A stretch of 64,000 nt of DNA from G965197555 sp965197555. GTDB taxonomy: Bacteria; Chloroflexota; Dehalococcoidia; Lucifugimonadales; UBA3495. Shown here piece by piece: positions 51,972-61,509 of the stretch. The stretch spans positions 558,001 through 622,000 of the forward strand of contig OZ240213.1 in NCBI GenBank assembly GCA_965197555.1, written 5' to 3'. The position numbers and the translations under genes were made by a program. Position 1 is the stretch's first letter; each line of letters opens with the position of its first letter. The notes below the pieces were generated by a model that saw nothing but the letters and a program-made list of their open reading frames with translations, searched no databases and was not told the DNA's origin.

Positions 51972-52769
51972 TCAGGGTCGCCGGTCCCCAACGATGGTGG
52001 TCCCTGTGCCGCGGCCTTTCACGCAGTCCAGCAACGCCCCCGGTCGTCGGCCGTCGACAATATCAGCCACCGGCGAGCGTTGCAGCGCCTTGAGACATGC
52101 TTCCAGCTTGGGGATCATGCCCCCGCGTACTACCCCGGACTGGAATAACAGGTTGGCCCGACGGCCGTCCAATCTGGAGATTACTCGCCCGGACCCATCC
52201 ATGACCCCTTCCACGTCGGTCAAGAATATCAAGCGCTCCGCCCCCAAAGCGTAGGCGAGCTCTCCGGCAACAGTGTCGCCGTTTATGTTGAGGGGCTCAC
52301 CGGCGTGGGCCGAGCCGTCCTGCCGGTGGATGGCCAGGGGAGCAATCATGGGTATGTACCCGCTGGCTAGTATTATGTCTAAAGGCTCGGAGTTTACTCG
52401 GTCGACCTCTCCAACGAATCCCAACTCAGGGTCGGCGATCCGAGCTTCAAGCAAGCCGCCGTCTATGCCGCTTATACCAATGGCCCGGCCCCCCAGGTTG
52501 TGCAGGGTCGAGACAAGCTCCTTGTTGATGAGGCCGGTCAACACAGCAACAACGATTTCCAGGCTGGGGCCGTCGGTTACCCTTAGGCCGTTAACGAAGC
52601 GCGGCAAGATTCCTTGTCGCTGCATCCATTGGGAGATTACATTTCCTCCCCCGTGGACGACCACTACGCTAGCGCCCTCACGTTGCAGTGCGACTAGGTC
52701 TTGCAAGCTGGTGTCGTGACTGCCCAGGGTGCTACCGCCGATTTTCACCACTATTGGCGGCTTCGCCAC
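51972..52769 (-). CDS. argB: acetylglutamate kinase
   Basis: 265 residues from a GTG at 52769 (GGAGG 5 bases upstream); a TTG at 52781 overlaps that site. IVVKIGGSTLG, VVVHGGGNVISQWM, RFVNGLRVTD, NINGDTVAGELAYALGA and LTDVEGVMD are amino-acid-kinase motifs. Second step of arginine synthesis. Confidence 0.94.
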   Translation of the reverse strand: MAKPPIVVKIGGSTLGSHDTSLQDLVALQREGASVVVVHGGGNVISQWMQRQGILPRFVNGLRVTDGPSLEIVVAVLTGLINKELVSTLHNLGGRAIGISGIDGGLLEARIADPELGFVGEVDRVNSEPLDIILASGYIPMIAPLAIHRQDGSAHAGEPLNINGDTVAGELAYALGAERLIFLTDVEGVMDGSGRVISRLDGRRANLLFQSGVVRGGMIPKLEACLKALQRSPVADIVDGRRPGALLDCVKGRGTGTTIVGDRRP

Positions 52770-52900
52770 TCCGTCCTCCAATAAAAATGGCGATTATCAA
52801 ACACATCAAATGGAAAAGAAACGACCGACTATCACAAGTGGGGTACGGGGAACTGGAGAGCGCTTCGGGACCTACGCGTTCAGCTAACGCTTACACCGGG

Positions 52901-54118
52901 TTAGGTGGTGTAAGCACTGTTGATAACAACATATTCTTCCGTCAAGTCACAGCCGTAGGCGGTCGCTTCTCCGTCTCCCAGGTTCAGTTGAAGCCGGAAG
53001 GTCACTTCATCGCCTCTCATCAAAGCTACCACCGCATCCCGATGAAAAGGAATGGGCCTCCCGCTTTGCATGATACAAACTCCATTAACGAAGAGATCTA
53101 TCTTGGCTTCATCCGCCGCAGCGCCACTACGCCCCAGAGCAGCGAGAACTCGTCCCCAGTTGGGATCAGCGCCGTAGACCGCCGACTTAACGAGGCTGGA
53201 CGAGGCGACGGTCCGGGCAGCTTTGCGGGCATCGGCAGTATCCTTGGCACCGGCCACGTCTACTAGAATGAGCCGCGAAGCGCCTTCACCATCTCTGGCC
53301 AGCTCCTTGGTTAGGTGAGTCCCCACAACGAGCAAAGCTTGCTTGAAAGTCTCCCCTTGCTGGCTTCCGGAGGTGATGACCGAGTTACCGGCCAAGCCGT
53401 TCGCCATCACCACAACTGTGTCGTTGGTACTGCTGTCCCCGTCTACAGTGAGCATGTTATACGAGGCATCCGCGACTTCCCTTAGGCAGCTGCCCAAGAA
53501 CTCCTGCTCCACCGCGGCGTCGGTAGCTATAAAGGAGAGCATGGTTGCCATGTTGGGGTGGATCATTCCTGAGCCCTTGGCGACTCCTCCTACGTGGATT
53601 TGCCGCCCATCGATCTCAAACGACACAGCCACCGTCTTGGGCCTGGAGTCGGTGGTCATCATGGCCCTGGCCACGTCGAGTCCGCTTTCTTCCGCTACTT
53701 CAATCTGCTCTAGGCCGGACCGAATCAGCGACATGGGGAGCTCGACGCCTATGATTCCGGTGTTACAGACCAGGACCTCAGATGGTTCAACGCCCAAACG
53801 GGCGGCAGCCAGCGCCGACATTTCTTTGGCGTCTTCGTACCCCTGTTCACCCACGCAGGCATTGGCTATGCCCGAGTTAACCACCAGACCTCGAATCAGG
53901 CCACCGGATAGGCGCTCCTGGTTGAGAGTAACCGATGGTGATCGAATTGAGCTTGTGGTGAATACTCCTGCGGCTACACAGGGCGCTTGGGAATAGATCA
54001 AACCCAGGTCCAGCTTGTCTTCGGAGTAGGTCTTGATACCCGCGTAGGTGGCCCCACCCAGGAAGCCCTGGGGGGTGGTAACCGAGCCACGCTCCACCAG
54101 ATTGATGCCGCCTGACAT
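52901..54118 (-). CDS. argJ: bifunctional glutamate N-acetyltransferase/ornithine acetyltransferase
   Basis: 405 residues, ATG with AAAGGGG 8 bases upstream. The self-cleavage site is in GMIHPNMATMLSF (Ala-Thr), with KGSG upstream and a DGDSSTNDTVVVMANG stretch after it. Recycles the acetyl group in arginine synthesis. argJ-argB-argD lie in order on the minus strand; argC is not in the window. Confidence 0.95.
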   Translation of the reverse strand: MSGGINLVERGSVTTPQGFLGGATYAGIKTYSEDKLDLGLIYSQAPCVAAGVFTTSSIRSPSVTLNQERLSGGLIRGLVVNSGIANACVGEQGYEDAKEMSALAAARLGVEPSEVLVCNTGIIGVELPMSLIRSGLEQIEVAEESGLDVARAMMTTDSRPKTVAVSFEIDGRQIHVGGVAKGSGMIHPNMATMLSFIATDAAVEQEFLGSCLREVADASYNMLTVDGDSSTNDTVVVMANGLAGNSVITSGSQQGETFKQALLVVGTHLTKELARDGEGASRLILVDVAGAKDTADARKAARTVASSSLVKSAVYGADPNWGRVLAALGRSGAAADEAKIDLFVNGVCIMQSGRPIPFHRDAVVALMRGDEVTFRLQLNLGDGEATAYGCDLTEEYVVINSAYTT

Positions 54119-54248
54119 CTGACTGGCCCCTTTCTATAAATTTCCAGGCGAAAACAGGTTTGGAGTATAACACAGCGCCCAAAGGCTCGGAAGCTGAGGC
54201 TTCTATTCCTAGATAACATCGCCGGCTTGTCATTTCGACACGAATCTC

Positions 54249-54290
54249 CCCGTCCGTCCAGAGCTTCCCGAAGGGCTCACCACGAACGGA
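54249..54290. repeat. dispersed repeat copy
   Basis: CCCGTCCGTCCAGAGCTTCC then CTCACCACGAACGG: a diverged copy with palindromic ends, between argJ and the DUF1015 gene. Confidence 0.65.
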
Positions 54291-54375
54291 CTGCCCACCG
54301 TCCACGGGAACTAAAAGGCCCTGAGTTATACCCGGCAACATCGGGTGACAATAGACTGGGTTGATCCTCATCTTC

Positions 54376-54381
54376 TATAAT
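54376..54381 (+). promoter_or_regulatory. -10 element of the DUF1015 gene
   Basis: TATAAT, with a weak -35 TAGACT 18 bases upstream (54352-54357), about 24 bases before the ATG. The ribosome-binding site GGAGG follows it. Confidence 0.4.
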
Positions 54382-54404
54382 CAACGCTTGGAGGACTGAG
54401 TAAT

Positions 54405-55703
54405 ATGGTTGATTTTCGACCGTTCCGTGGCTGGCGCTACAACCAGGCTGTTATTGGGGACCTGGCTTCAGTCCTTGGCCCTCCGTATGACCTGGTGACC
54501 CCAGAGCTACAGGAGTCTCTGCGCCAACGCAGCCCCTATAACGTGGTCCATCTGGAAGCCGGAGAGGGCTTGGATTGGAGTGCGCCCGAAGAAGGTCAAT
54601 ACTCCAGCACAGCAGAGGTCTTTGCCCAATGGACGAAACAAGGGGTGTTACGGCGAGAAGACCGAGCGTGTTTCTACCTTTCAAGGCACGGCTTCGAGCA
54701 TCAGGGACAGCAAAGGTCCAGGTTGGGACTGACCGGCTGCGTGCGTCTGGAGGATTACGATAAGGGTCAAGTCCTTCCTCACGAATACACTGAAGAGCCA
54801 GCAATAAGAGACCGTATGACCATCATGCGGGCCTGCGATGCCAATTTCAGCCCCATCATGGCGCTTTACAGGGATGCGGACCAACGGCTGGGCCGGGTGC
54901 TCGACGATGTTATGAGGGGTCCGCCCATAGCCTCTACCATCGATGAGTCCGGGCAAGAGATGGCGCTATGGAGGATTTCCGACCCCGGAACAGTGGGCTT
55001 TACCCAGCGCTTTTTTTCCGAGGCGTCGATATTCTTGGCCGATGGGCACCATCGTTATGAGGCAGCCCGCAGATTTGCCGAAGAATCGAATGCCCAAGCC
55101 ACCGGGGATGGAGGCCTTGATACGGGCCACAACTTTGTCATGATGACGTTGATCGGGTTCGATGACCCCGGTCTATTGGTGCTACCTTACCATCGCTTGC
55201 TGAGCAACCTATCTGAACACCAATTCGCCCGGATAGAGAGCCGGTTAAGCGACCTGTTCGAAAGCGAAACAGTCCCGGCGGGCTCGATTAGCGCTGACGA
55301 CCTTACCGACTTGGTGGCCACCGCGGGAGGTAAACGCAGAGTTATAGGCATGGTGACTGCCCACCAGGAGCAACCTCGATTGCTGACGCTCCAGGAAAAA
55401 GCGGAGCAGCCCGGTTGGGGTCCGCTGGCAACAGCGGAGGGTTGGATTCTGGAGGAGCAGGTCCTGCGGCCTGTGTTGGGCGCCGAGACCCTCCGGCACC
55501 TGGGCTATATTCATGACCACCAAGAGGCTTTTCAACAAGTGCGGTCGGGAGTTGCTCAGGCCGCTTTCATACTCAAATCTTTTCCGATGGCCGAGTTTCA
55601 AGCTATCGTCAGCGAGGGTCACCGGCTGCCCAGGAAGTCCACCTTCTTCTATCCCAAACTTCCCACCGGCCTGGTGATCAACCAACTAGACGAGGCCATC
55701 TGA
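54405..55703 (+). CDS. DUF1015 family protein
   Basis: 432 residues, close to full family length. The start FRPFRGWRYN, LGPPYDLVTPE, VLPHEYTEEPAIRDRM, and the signature FLADGHHRYEAARRF with its His pair are family hallmarks. DUF1015 proteins are cytoplasmic and of unproven function, sometimes named putative kinases or serine metabolism proteins. Confidence 0.92.
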   Translation: MVDFRPFRGWRYNQAVIGDLASVLGPPYDLVTPELQESLRQRSPYNVVHLEAGEGLDWSAPEEGQYSSTAEVFAQWTKQGVLRREDRACFYLSRHGFEHQGQQRSRLGLTGCVRLEDYDKGQVLPHEYTEEPAIRDRMTIMRACDANFSPIMALYRDADQRLGRVLDDVMRGPPIASTIDESGQEMALWRISDPGTVGFTQRFFSEASIFLADGHHRYEAARRFAEESNAQATGDGGLDTGHNFVMMTLIGFDDPGLLVLPYHRLLSNLSEHQFARIESRLSDLFESETVPAGSISADDLTDLVATAGGKRRVIGMVTAHQEQPRLLTLQEKAEQPGWGPLATAEGWILEEQVLRPVLGAETLRHLGYIHDHQEAFQQVRSGVAQAAFILKSFPMAEFQAIVSEGHRLPRKSTFFYPKLPTGLVINQLDEAI

Positions 55704-55751
55704 GCCCCAGGCCGCTCCACCTTAGTCCGGATCATATTCACTTGTGAAAGC

Positions 55752-56048
55752 ATGATAGTTGTTAGAAAGCACCATACGACCAGAGCCGTGGCCCGCGCCA
55801 AGCTCGATGAGGCCCTGGCTGGTTTATTATCCCAGTTCGGCAGTGATATCTCCCGGGAGTCACATGCCTGGAACGGCGATGTCTTGGAGTTTGCAATCAG
55901 GGCCAGCGGCTTCGACGTCAGCGGCCAAATGGCCGTAACAGACACCGACGTGGAATTACAGGTGGGGCTACCGTTACTGGTGAAGCCCTTGGAGGGACGG
56001 ATTCAAGCCGAGGTGGAGAACAAGCTTACCGAGTACTTTCCGGGTTAA
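55752..56048 (+). CDS. polyhydroxyalkanoic acid system family protein (PHA_gran_rgn-like)
   Basis: 98 residues. VVRKHHTTRAVARAKLDEAL, HAWNGDVLEFAIRASGFDVSGQM and a beta-rich end VELQVGLPLLVKPLEGRIQAEVE fit the small PHA_gran_rgn family, in which charged strands alternate with H-x-x-x-x-A-R helices. PHA genes are not nearby, so the role is unclear. Confidence 0.6.
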   Translation: MIVVRKHHTTRAVARAKLDEALAGLLSQFGSDISRESHAWNGDVLEFAIRASGFDVSGQMAVTDTDVELQVGLPLLVKPLEGRIQAEVENKLTEYFPG

Positions 56049-56060
56049 CCGATTTAAGCC

Positions 56061-56519
56061 TCAAGTGGACTGTTGCCGCTCCGCGTAATTGGCGGTGATA
56101 GCCAGCTCGGCCCTCTTGCTGTGCTCGGCGATAAACTGCTCCAGCCGTCTGATCTCAGCCTGGATTTCTGCATGCTCTTCCCCTGCGGGAAAACGTTGCG
56201 TGAGGTCGGCCAGGGATCTGCGGGCCTCGTCCACTTGCTTCACCAGCTCCAATGCCTCCAGTTCAGCAACCGCGGTCTTTTTGATCTCTGAAAGACGCCG
56301 CCGGTTGGCCTCCGCATCTAAAAGGCGCTCCTCTACCTCCGCCATGGCGGTGAGCGACATGTCCAGCCCGGTACTACCATACAGCACCTGGCGTGGAAAC
56401 CTGCGGAGTTGCGTCCGGAACTGGTTGACCATGGAGTCGAGCTGCCGCTCTTTGTTTTGTATCTCGGCAAGGGCCAAACGCAGCATGGCCATCGTTTTCT
56501 GTAACTGCGAAGTCGCCAA
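56061..56519 (-). CDS. coiled-coil protein of unknown function
   Basis: 152 residues, almost entirely helical with heptad-like patterns (LRLALAEIQNKERQLDSMVN; MAEVEERLLDAEANRRRL). No signal peptide, membrane helix or catalytic motif. Convergent with the PHA-like gene. Likely structural or regulatory; no family recognised. Confidence 0.6.
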   Translation of the reverse strand: MATSQLQKTMAMLRLALAEIQNKERQLDSMVNQFRTQLRRFPRQVLYGSTGLDMSLTAMAEVEERLLDAEANRRRLSEIKKTAVAELEALELVKQVDEARRSLADLTQRFPAGEEHAEIQAEIRRLEQFIAEHSKRAELAITANYAERQQST

Positions 56520-56583
56520 AGCTCGACCTCTCTGACAGGAATGTATGGCAGTCTACGAAGAGTAGGCTCGATCTGGGGTTTCT

Positions 56584-57696
56584 CTACCCGCGACCGAATC
56601 CTACCTCGGGCAGAACTGCCTTGATCGCTTGAATAACTTCGTCGATATCCGCCACAGATACGTGTCCCAGATGCCCAATCCTGAAGACCTTACCGCTGAG
56701 TTTGCCTTGGCCTCCAGCCAGGACTACATTTTGGTTGCTGCGCACCAGGTTCATGAAACCGGCGCTATCAACCTCGGGCGGCATTTTTACTGCTGTGACC
56801 GTATCGGACGCAAACTTCTCGTCTTGGGCGAACAGCTCCAACCCCAGGTTCTTCATTCCCTCCCTGGTATACCGGCCGATGTGGGCGTGGCGGCTAAATA
56901 CGCTTTCCAAGCCCTCGTCCAACAGCTTTTCCAAAGCGGCCAGGAGGCCATACATAGCCGATAGGTTGGGGGTCCAGGGAGTCTGTCCCCTCTCCAGATA
57001 CCTCTGCGCGGCCTGAAGGTCAAAATAGAACCGGGCCATGGTAGCTGTCTTATTCGCCTCCCAGGCCTGCTGGCTCATGCTGACGAAAGCTAGGCCCGGA
57101 GGAACCATAAAACCTTTCTGAGAAGCCGTCGCCACCACGTCACAGTCCCACGCGTCCACCGGCAATGGAATGCATCCCAGGCTGCTGACCGCGTCTACCA
57201 GCAAGAGTTTGCCAAACTCCTTCTTCACTACCCGGGCAATGTCTTCCATCGGATGGGTAATACCTGTGGATGTCTCGTTGTGCGTAACAAGGACCGCTTT
57301 TATGGAAGGGTCACGTTGCAGTGCTTTCCGCAGCACTTCCGGGTCCACGGCCGTACCCCATTCGAACTCCAGCGTCACCACGTCGGCGCCATAGGCTTCG
57401 GCGATCTCTGTAAATCGATTGCCAAAGGCGCCTGCGGGAGCTGACAGTACCCTGTCTCCTGGAGATAGGGTGTTGACGATGCAGGCCTCCAGGGCCCCTG
57501 TACCCGAAGCAGTCAGAATGTACAGGTCGCCCTGAGTCATGAACACCTGCTTTAGCTGCTCGGTGGTCTTTTCAATGAGATCCAAGAACTCCGGCCCGCG
57601 GTGATTGATCATCGGGTTGGCCATAGCGGCCACAATGTCGTCCGGCACCGGCGTGGGACCAGGGGTCCTTAGATTTTGTTTGGGAAGTTTTAGCAT
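56584..57696 (-). CDS. alanine-glyoxylate/serine-pyruvate-type aminotransferase
   Basis: 370 residues, PLP fold type I class V: LRTPGPTPVPDDIVAAM, NHRGPEFLDLIEKT, ILTASGTGALEACI, and VATASQKGFMVPPGLAFV with the PLP Lys. It transaminates Ala, Ser or phosphonates with glyoxylate or a similar keto acid. Stands alone. Confidence 0.9.
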   Translation of the reverse strand: MLKLPKQNLRTPGPTPVPDDIVAAMANPMINHRGPEFLDLIEKTTEQLKQVFMTQGDLYILTASGTGALEACIVNTLSPGDRVLSAPAGAFGNRFTEIAEAYGADVVTLEFEWGTAVDPEVLRKALQRDPSIKAVLVTHNETSTGITHPMEDIARVVKKEFGKLLLVDAVSSLGCIPLPVDAWDCDVVATASQKGFMVPPGLAFVSMSQQAWEANKTATMARFYFDLQAAQRYLERGQTPWTPNLSAMYGLLAALEKLLDEGLESVFSRHAHIGRYTREGMKNLGLELFAQDEKFASDTVTAVKMPPEVDSAGFMNLVRSNQNVVLAGGQGKLSGKVFRIGHLGHVSVADIDEVIQAIKAVLPEVGFGRG

Positions 57697-57911
57697 CCCT
57701 CTTCCACCACCCCTGCGACTCCAGGAGTTAACCTTGTTGACGATATTGGGCTAACACGGTGTTAGCTTAATTGGGCTCAAATCCAGCGGATTATAACATC
57801 CGGCATAATGCCCCGCCATTGGCCTTAATATTCCAAGAATCCCAGAGCTTCCTTGCCCGAAACCATAATGTCCGCAAAGGGTAAGTCAGGAGGTCTGGAG
57901 CACCGCGCCAG

Positions 57912-57920
57912 TGCTATAAT
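57912..57920 (+). promoter_or_regulatory. extended -10 promoter of a leaderless uvrD gene
   Basis: TGCTATAAT (extended -10) ends 6 bases before the ATG at 57927, so transcription is predicted to begin at or within a base or two of the start codon. No ribosome-binding site precedes the ATG. A -35 is not clear. Confidence 0.5.
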
Positions 57921-57926
57921 GTCCCC

Positions 57927-60149
57927 ATGACCTTGGGGTTAGAGATACTTGAGGGCCTTAACCCTCCCCAAAAAGAGGCCGTTGAAGCGATCGACGGCCC
58001 TGTTTTGATTATAGCCGGGCCGGGGAGCGGAAAGACCAGGGTCATCACCCACCGCATCGCCTACCTGGTGCGAGTGTGCGGCGTTAGCCCATACCGGCTG
58101 CTGGCGGTGACTTTTACCAACAAAGCAGCCAGGGAGATGCGGGATCGGTTGCAAAGGTTGGTGGGCACTCGCAGCGACTCGCTGACCGTGGGCACGTTCC
58201 ACTCCTTTTGCGCCCTGATGTTACGCCGGGATGGAAGGCCTGTCGGGATTCCGTCCAACTACACTATCTATGACACCGATGATCAGATCGGGGTTATCAA
58301 GCAGGCCATGCAGCTAGCGGAGATCGATTCGAAGCAAAACTCCCCCCACGCGGTGCTAGGCGTAATCTCCCGGGCCAAAAGCGTGCTGCAAAGTTCTCAG
58401 GACCTGGCCCAACATAGCCAGAACTATTTTGAGGAGCGCTGCGCTCGGGTTTACCATCACTACGAGGAGTTATTGTCCCGCAATAATGCGGTGGACTTCG
58501 ACGATCTGCTCTTTAGGGCCGTCCTGCTGCTCCAAGAGCACCAAGAGACACGTGAGAAATACCAGAGCCGGTACGTCAACCTGATGGTCGACGAGTTCCA
58601 AGACACCAACGTCGCCCAGTACCGCTTGGCCCAGTTGTTAGCTTCGGAACACAGGAACATCTGCGTGGTGGGTGACCCCGACCAGTCCATTTACTCTTGG
58701 CGAAGCGCGGACATACGTAACATTCTGAGCTTCCAGCGGGACTACCCCGACGCTAGAACAATTTCTTTGGACCAGAACTACCGATCAACCAAGACGATTC
58801 TGGAGACAGCGCACCACCTGATTTCGGCCAATGACATGCGGCTGGAAAAAGACCTGTTTACCGAGAACGGCCAAGGCGTGCCAGTGGAGGTCCGCGAAGC
58901 CTACGACGAAGAGGATGAGGCATCGTACGTTGTCTCCGAAATCGATCGGTTGGTCCGAGAGGAAAAGCTACGCCCTGGGGCCTGCGCAGTTATGTACCGG
59001 GTTAACGCCCAGTCTCGGGCCCTCGAGGAAGCGTGCCTGCGCCAAGGCACTAAGTATCGCTTGGTAGGTGGCGTGCGGTTCTATCAGCGCCGGGAAGTCA
59101 AGGACCTGATGGCCTACCTGCGGTTGCTCCATAATCCATCCGACGAGGTTAACCTGGCGCGAGTTATCAATGTACCTCCCCGGGGCATTGGAGCGAAATC
59201 GGTCTCCGAAGTTGTTCGTTGGGCGCGTACTGAGCAAGTCCCGTTGGTGACTGCGGTCCAACGGATTGGGGCTGCCCGGAACAACGGTGAGGTCTGTCCG
59301 GTGCCGCTGACGCCGCGGGCGGCCACTTCCATCGCCAGATTCGCGACCATGATGGAGGGGCTTCAATACCAAAGCACCCAGCTAAAGGTAGTCGACCTTA
59401 TCGACCGGGTCATAGAGGAGACCGGTTTCCAGAAGTACATCCAGGACAGTGATGACCGGCCTGAAGAGCGCTGGGAGAACATACTGGGGCTCAGGGAAAC
59501 GGCCCAGGAGTTCAACGCGGAGGAACCACCCAACGGCCTGGCGACTTTCCTGGAACGCCTGTCCCTGGTAGCCGACGTGGACACCTATGAAGAGTCGGAG
59601 GACTCGATTACTCTGATCACCCTCCATCAGGCCAAGGGCCTGGAGTTCCCGGTGGTTTTCATCGTGGGCCTGGAAGAAGGCCTGCTCCCGCACAGCCGGT
59701 CGATGGAGAGCGAAGCCCAACTGGAGGAAGAACGGCGCCTCTGCTATGTCGGGATAACTCGGGCTCAAAACCGCTTATATCTGCTGCGGGCCTTTCGGCG
59801 AGGCTTCATGGGTAGCGGCAGGCCGACTCTGGCTTCCCGTTTCCTGCGGGACATTCCCGAGCACCTGCGCGCTCCCTCCAAGGCCGCTCGTACCTCCGAG
59901 CCGCGCCGGTCCATCCGCGAGAACTGGGGTGGACTAGCCAACTCCCCGCTGGTTCAGCCGTCTCCGATGCCGACTCGGCCGACGTTACAAATCGGCGACC
60001 TTGTCCACCACTCCACTTTCGGTGAGGGCGTGGTTATGGCTTGCGAGGCCGTATCGGGGGACCAGGAAGTCACCGTAGAGTTTCGGGACGGTGTCGGCGT
60101 CAAGAGGCTGCTGCTCAGCTTCGCTCCTCTTACCAAGATTGAGGGATAG
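57927..60149 (+). CDS. pcrA: UvrD/PcrA-type DNA helicase
   Basis: 740 residues, superfamily 1A 3'-5' helicase of repair and replication. Motifs in order: GLNPPQKEAV (Q), GPGSGKTRVITHRI (Walker A, residues 31-37), TFTNKAAREM (Ia), MVDEFQDTN (II), VVGDPDQSIYSWRSA (III), DQNYRST (IV), TLHQAKGLEFPVVF (V) and EERRLCYVGITRAQ (VI). The C-terminal Tudor-like part VHHSTFGEGVVMA favours PcrA/UvrD over Rep. It appears to be leaderless. Confidence 0.95.
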   Translation: MTLGLEILEGLNPPQKEAVEAIDGPVLIIAGPGSGKTRVITHRIAYLVRVCGVSPYRLLAVTFTNKAAREMRDRLQRLVGTRSDSLTVGTFHSFCALMLRRDGRPVGIPSNYTIYDTDDQIGVIKQAMQLAEIDSKQNSPHAVLGVISRAKSVLQSSQDLAQHSQNYFEERCARVYHHYEELLSRNNAVDFDDLLFRAVLLLQEHQETREKYQSRYVNLMVDEFQDTNVAQYRLAQLLASEHRNICVVGDPDQSIYSWRSADIRNILSFQRDYPDARTISLDQNYRSTKTILETAHHLISANDMRLEKDLFTENGQGVPVEVREAYDEEDEASYVVSEIDRLVREEKLRPGACAVMYRVNAQSRALEEACLRQGTKYRLVGGVRFYQRREVKDLMAYLRLLHNPSDEVNLARVINVPPRGIGAKSVSEVVRWARTEQVPLVTAVQRIGAARNNGEVCPVPLTPRAATSIARFATMMEGLQYQSTQLKVVDLIDRVIEETGFQKYIQDSDDRPEERWENILGLRETAQEFNAEEPPNGLATFLERLSLVADVDTYEESEDSITLITLHQAKGLEFPVVFIVGLEEGLLPHSRSMESEAQLEEERRLCYVGITRAQNRLYLLRAFRRGFMGSGRPTLASRFLRDIPEHLRAPSKAARTSEPRRSIRENWGGLANSPLVQPSPMPTRPTLQIGDLVHHSTFGEGVVMACEAVSGDQEVTVEFRDGVGVKRLLLSFAPLTKIEG

Positions 60150-60250
60150 CAACCAGCCTGTCCCGGCAGACCTGCCTCTGAATTCACCGATTGACACCGC
60201 CTGCCCCAAGCGCGATGATAGGCGCCTATTCCCCCCCAGGAGGCCCCAAG

Positions 60251-61345
60251 GTGAAAGCCGCTGTCCTTTATGAAACCGGACAACCCCTAGTAATTGAAGA
60301 CTTAGAGTTGGACGAACCCAAAGAGGGAGAGGTGCTGGTCAAGATAGGCGCCGCGGGCATCTGCCGTAGCGACCGTCACTTCATGCATGGAGATGCCCCA
60401 ATCAGCTTGCCTGTGGTACTGGGCCATGAGGGCGCCGGTACAGTGGAGCGGGTTGGGCCCGGCGTGTCCTCAGTCAACCCCGGCCAACAGGTGATATTGT
60501 CTTTCGTTCCTGCCTGCGGACGCTGCAAGTCGTGCCTGGAAGGCAAATCCAACGTGTGCGACAACCACATGGCCACAGGACCCAACATGTACGATGGTAC
60601 CTGCCGGTTGCACAAAGGCGACCAATACATCCACCACATGGGTAAGGTAGCGTGCTTCGCCGAGTACGCAGTCGTGCCTGAGACAGGTTGTGTGCCAACC
60701 CCGAGCCCTGTCCCCATGGACAAAGCGGCGATGATCGGTTGCTGTGTGCCCACCGGTGTGGGGGCGGCGCTGTTTTCGGCCAACGTGCAGCCTGGTAGTA
60801 CGGTAGCTGTAGTGGGCTGCGGCGGGGTTGGCCTCAACGTGATCATGGGCGCCAAGCTGGTCAATGCAGCCAAGATCATCGCGGTGGATATACGGGAGAG
60901 CCAGCTCGAGTTCGCTATGAAGTTTGGAGCCACCCATTCGGTTAACGCCTCGGACCGCGACCCTGTTGCTCAAGTGAAGGAGCTGACCGGAGGTTTGGGG
61001 GCTGACTATACCTTCGAAGTGTTTGGCTCCGCCGATACGATAAAAGCGTCCTACGAGATGTGCCGTAAGAGCGGGACAGTGACCGTGGTGGGTATCGCCC
61101 CATTTGGCGCTGAGGCCCCCATTAACGCAGTGGATCTGGTGCGCAACGAGAAAACAATCAGGGGGACCTACTACGGGTCGGTCCGTTCGCTGGTCGACAT
61201 GCCCAAACTGGCCGAAATGTACCTTTCGGGAAAGCTAAACTTGGACGACTTGGTGGTTCGCCATTACTCCTTGGACCAGGTAAACGACGCCTACGCCGAC
61301 CTGGACCGAGGCGAAGTGGGCCGGGGGGCCATAGTTTTCCAGTAA
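60251..61345 (+). CDS. zinc-dependent alcohol dehydrogenase
   Basis: 364 residues from a GTG at 60251 with AGGAGG 8 bases upstream; an ATG at 60191 would begin before this site. MDR fold: ICRSDRHFMHGD (catalytic zinc Cys), VLGHEGAGTVERVGPGV, CGRCKSCLEGKSNVC (structural zinc Cys4), VAVVGCGGVGLNVI (NAD loop). Class III/benzyl-type members match; substrate unknown. Confidence 0.9.
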   Translation: MKAAVLYETGQPLVIEDLELDEPKEGEVLVKIGAAGICRSDRHFMHGDAPISLPVVLGHEGAGTVERVGPGVSSVNPGQQVILSFVPACGRCKSCLEGKSNVCDNHMATGPNMYDGTCRLHKGDQYIHHMGKVACFAEYAVVPETGCVPTPSPVPMDKAAMIGCCVPTGVGAALFSANVQPGSTVAVVGCGGVGLNVIMGAKLVNAAKIIAVDIRESQLEFAMKFGATHSVNASDRDPVAQVKELTGGLGADYTFEVFGSADTIKASYEMCRKSGTVTVVGIAPFGAEAPINAVDLVRNEKTIRGTYYGSVRSLVDMPKLAEMYLSGKLNLDDLVVRHYSLDQVNDAYADLDRGEVGRGAIVFQ

Positions 61346-61509
61346 CGCGGCATGTGAGACATGGCCGCTCATACTTGGCAAAGCCGCCGTGATCACTCCG
61401 ACGACGAGTTGGTTCGGGCTATGGAAACCCCAGACCCCTATGGCTGCTTTCAGTCAAGAGTGACCTTCCCCACCTGTGCAGGCCCGTCGTTGCCTGGCAG
61501 GAGGCCACA

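Noticed and set aside
58552..58561. CACGTG-containing sequences elsewhere (for example in pcrA, and near 19460, 29270 and 62530) as further parS sites
   Set aside because: Only the central hexamer matches; the outer arms do not form the 14-base palindrome.
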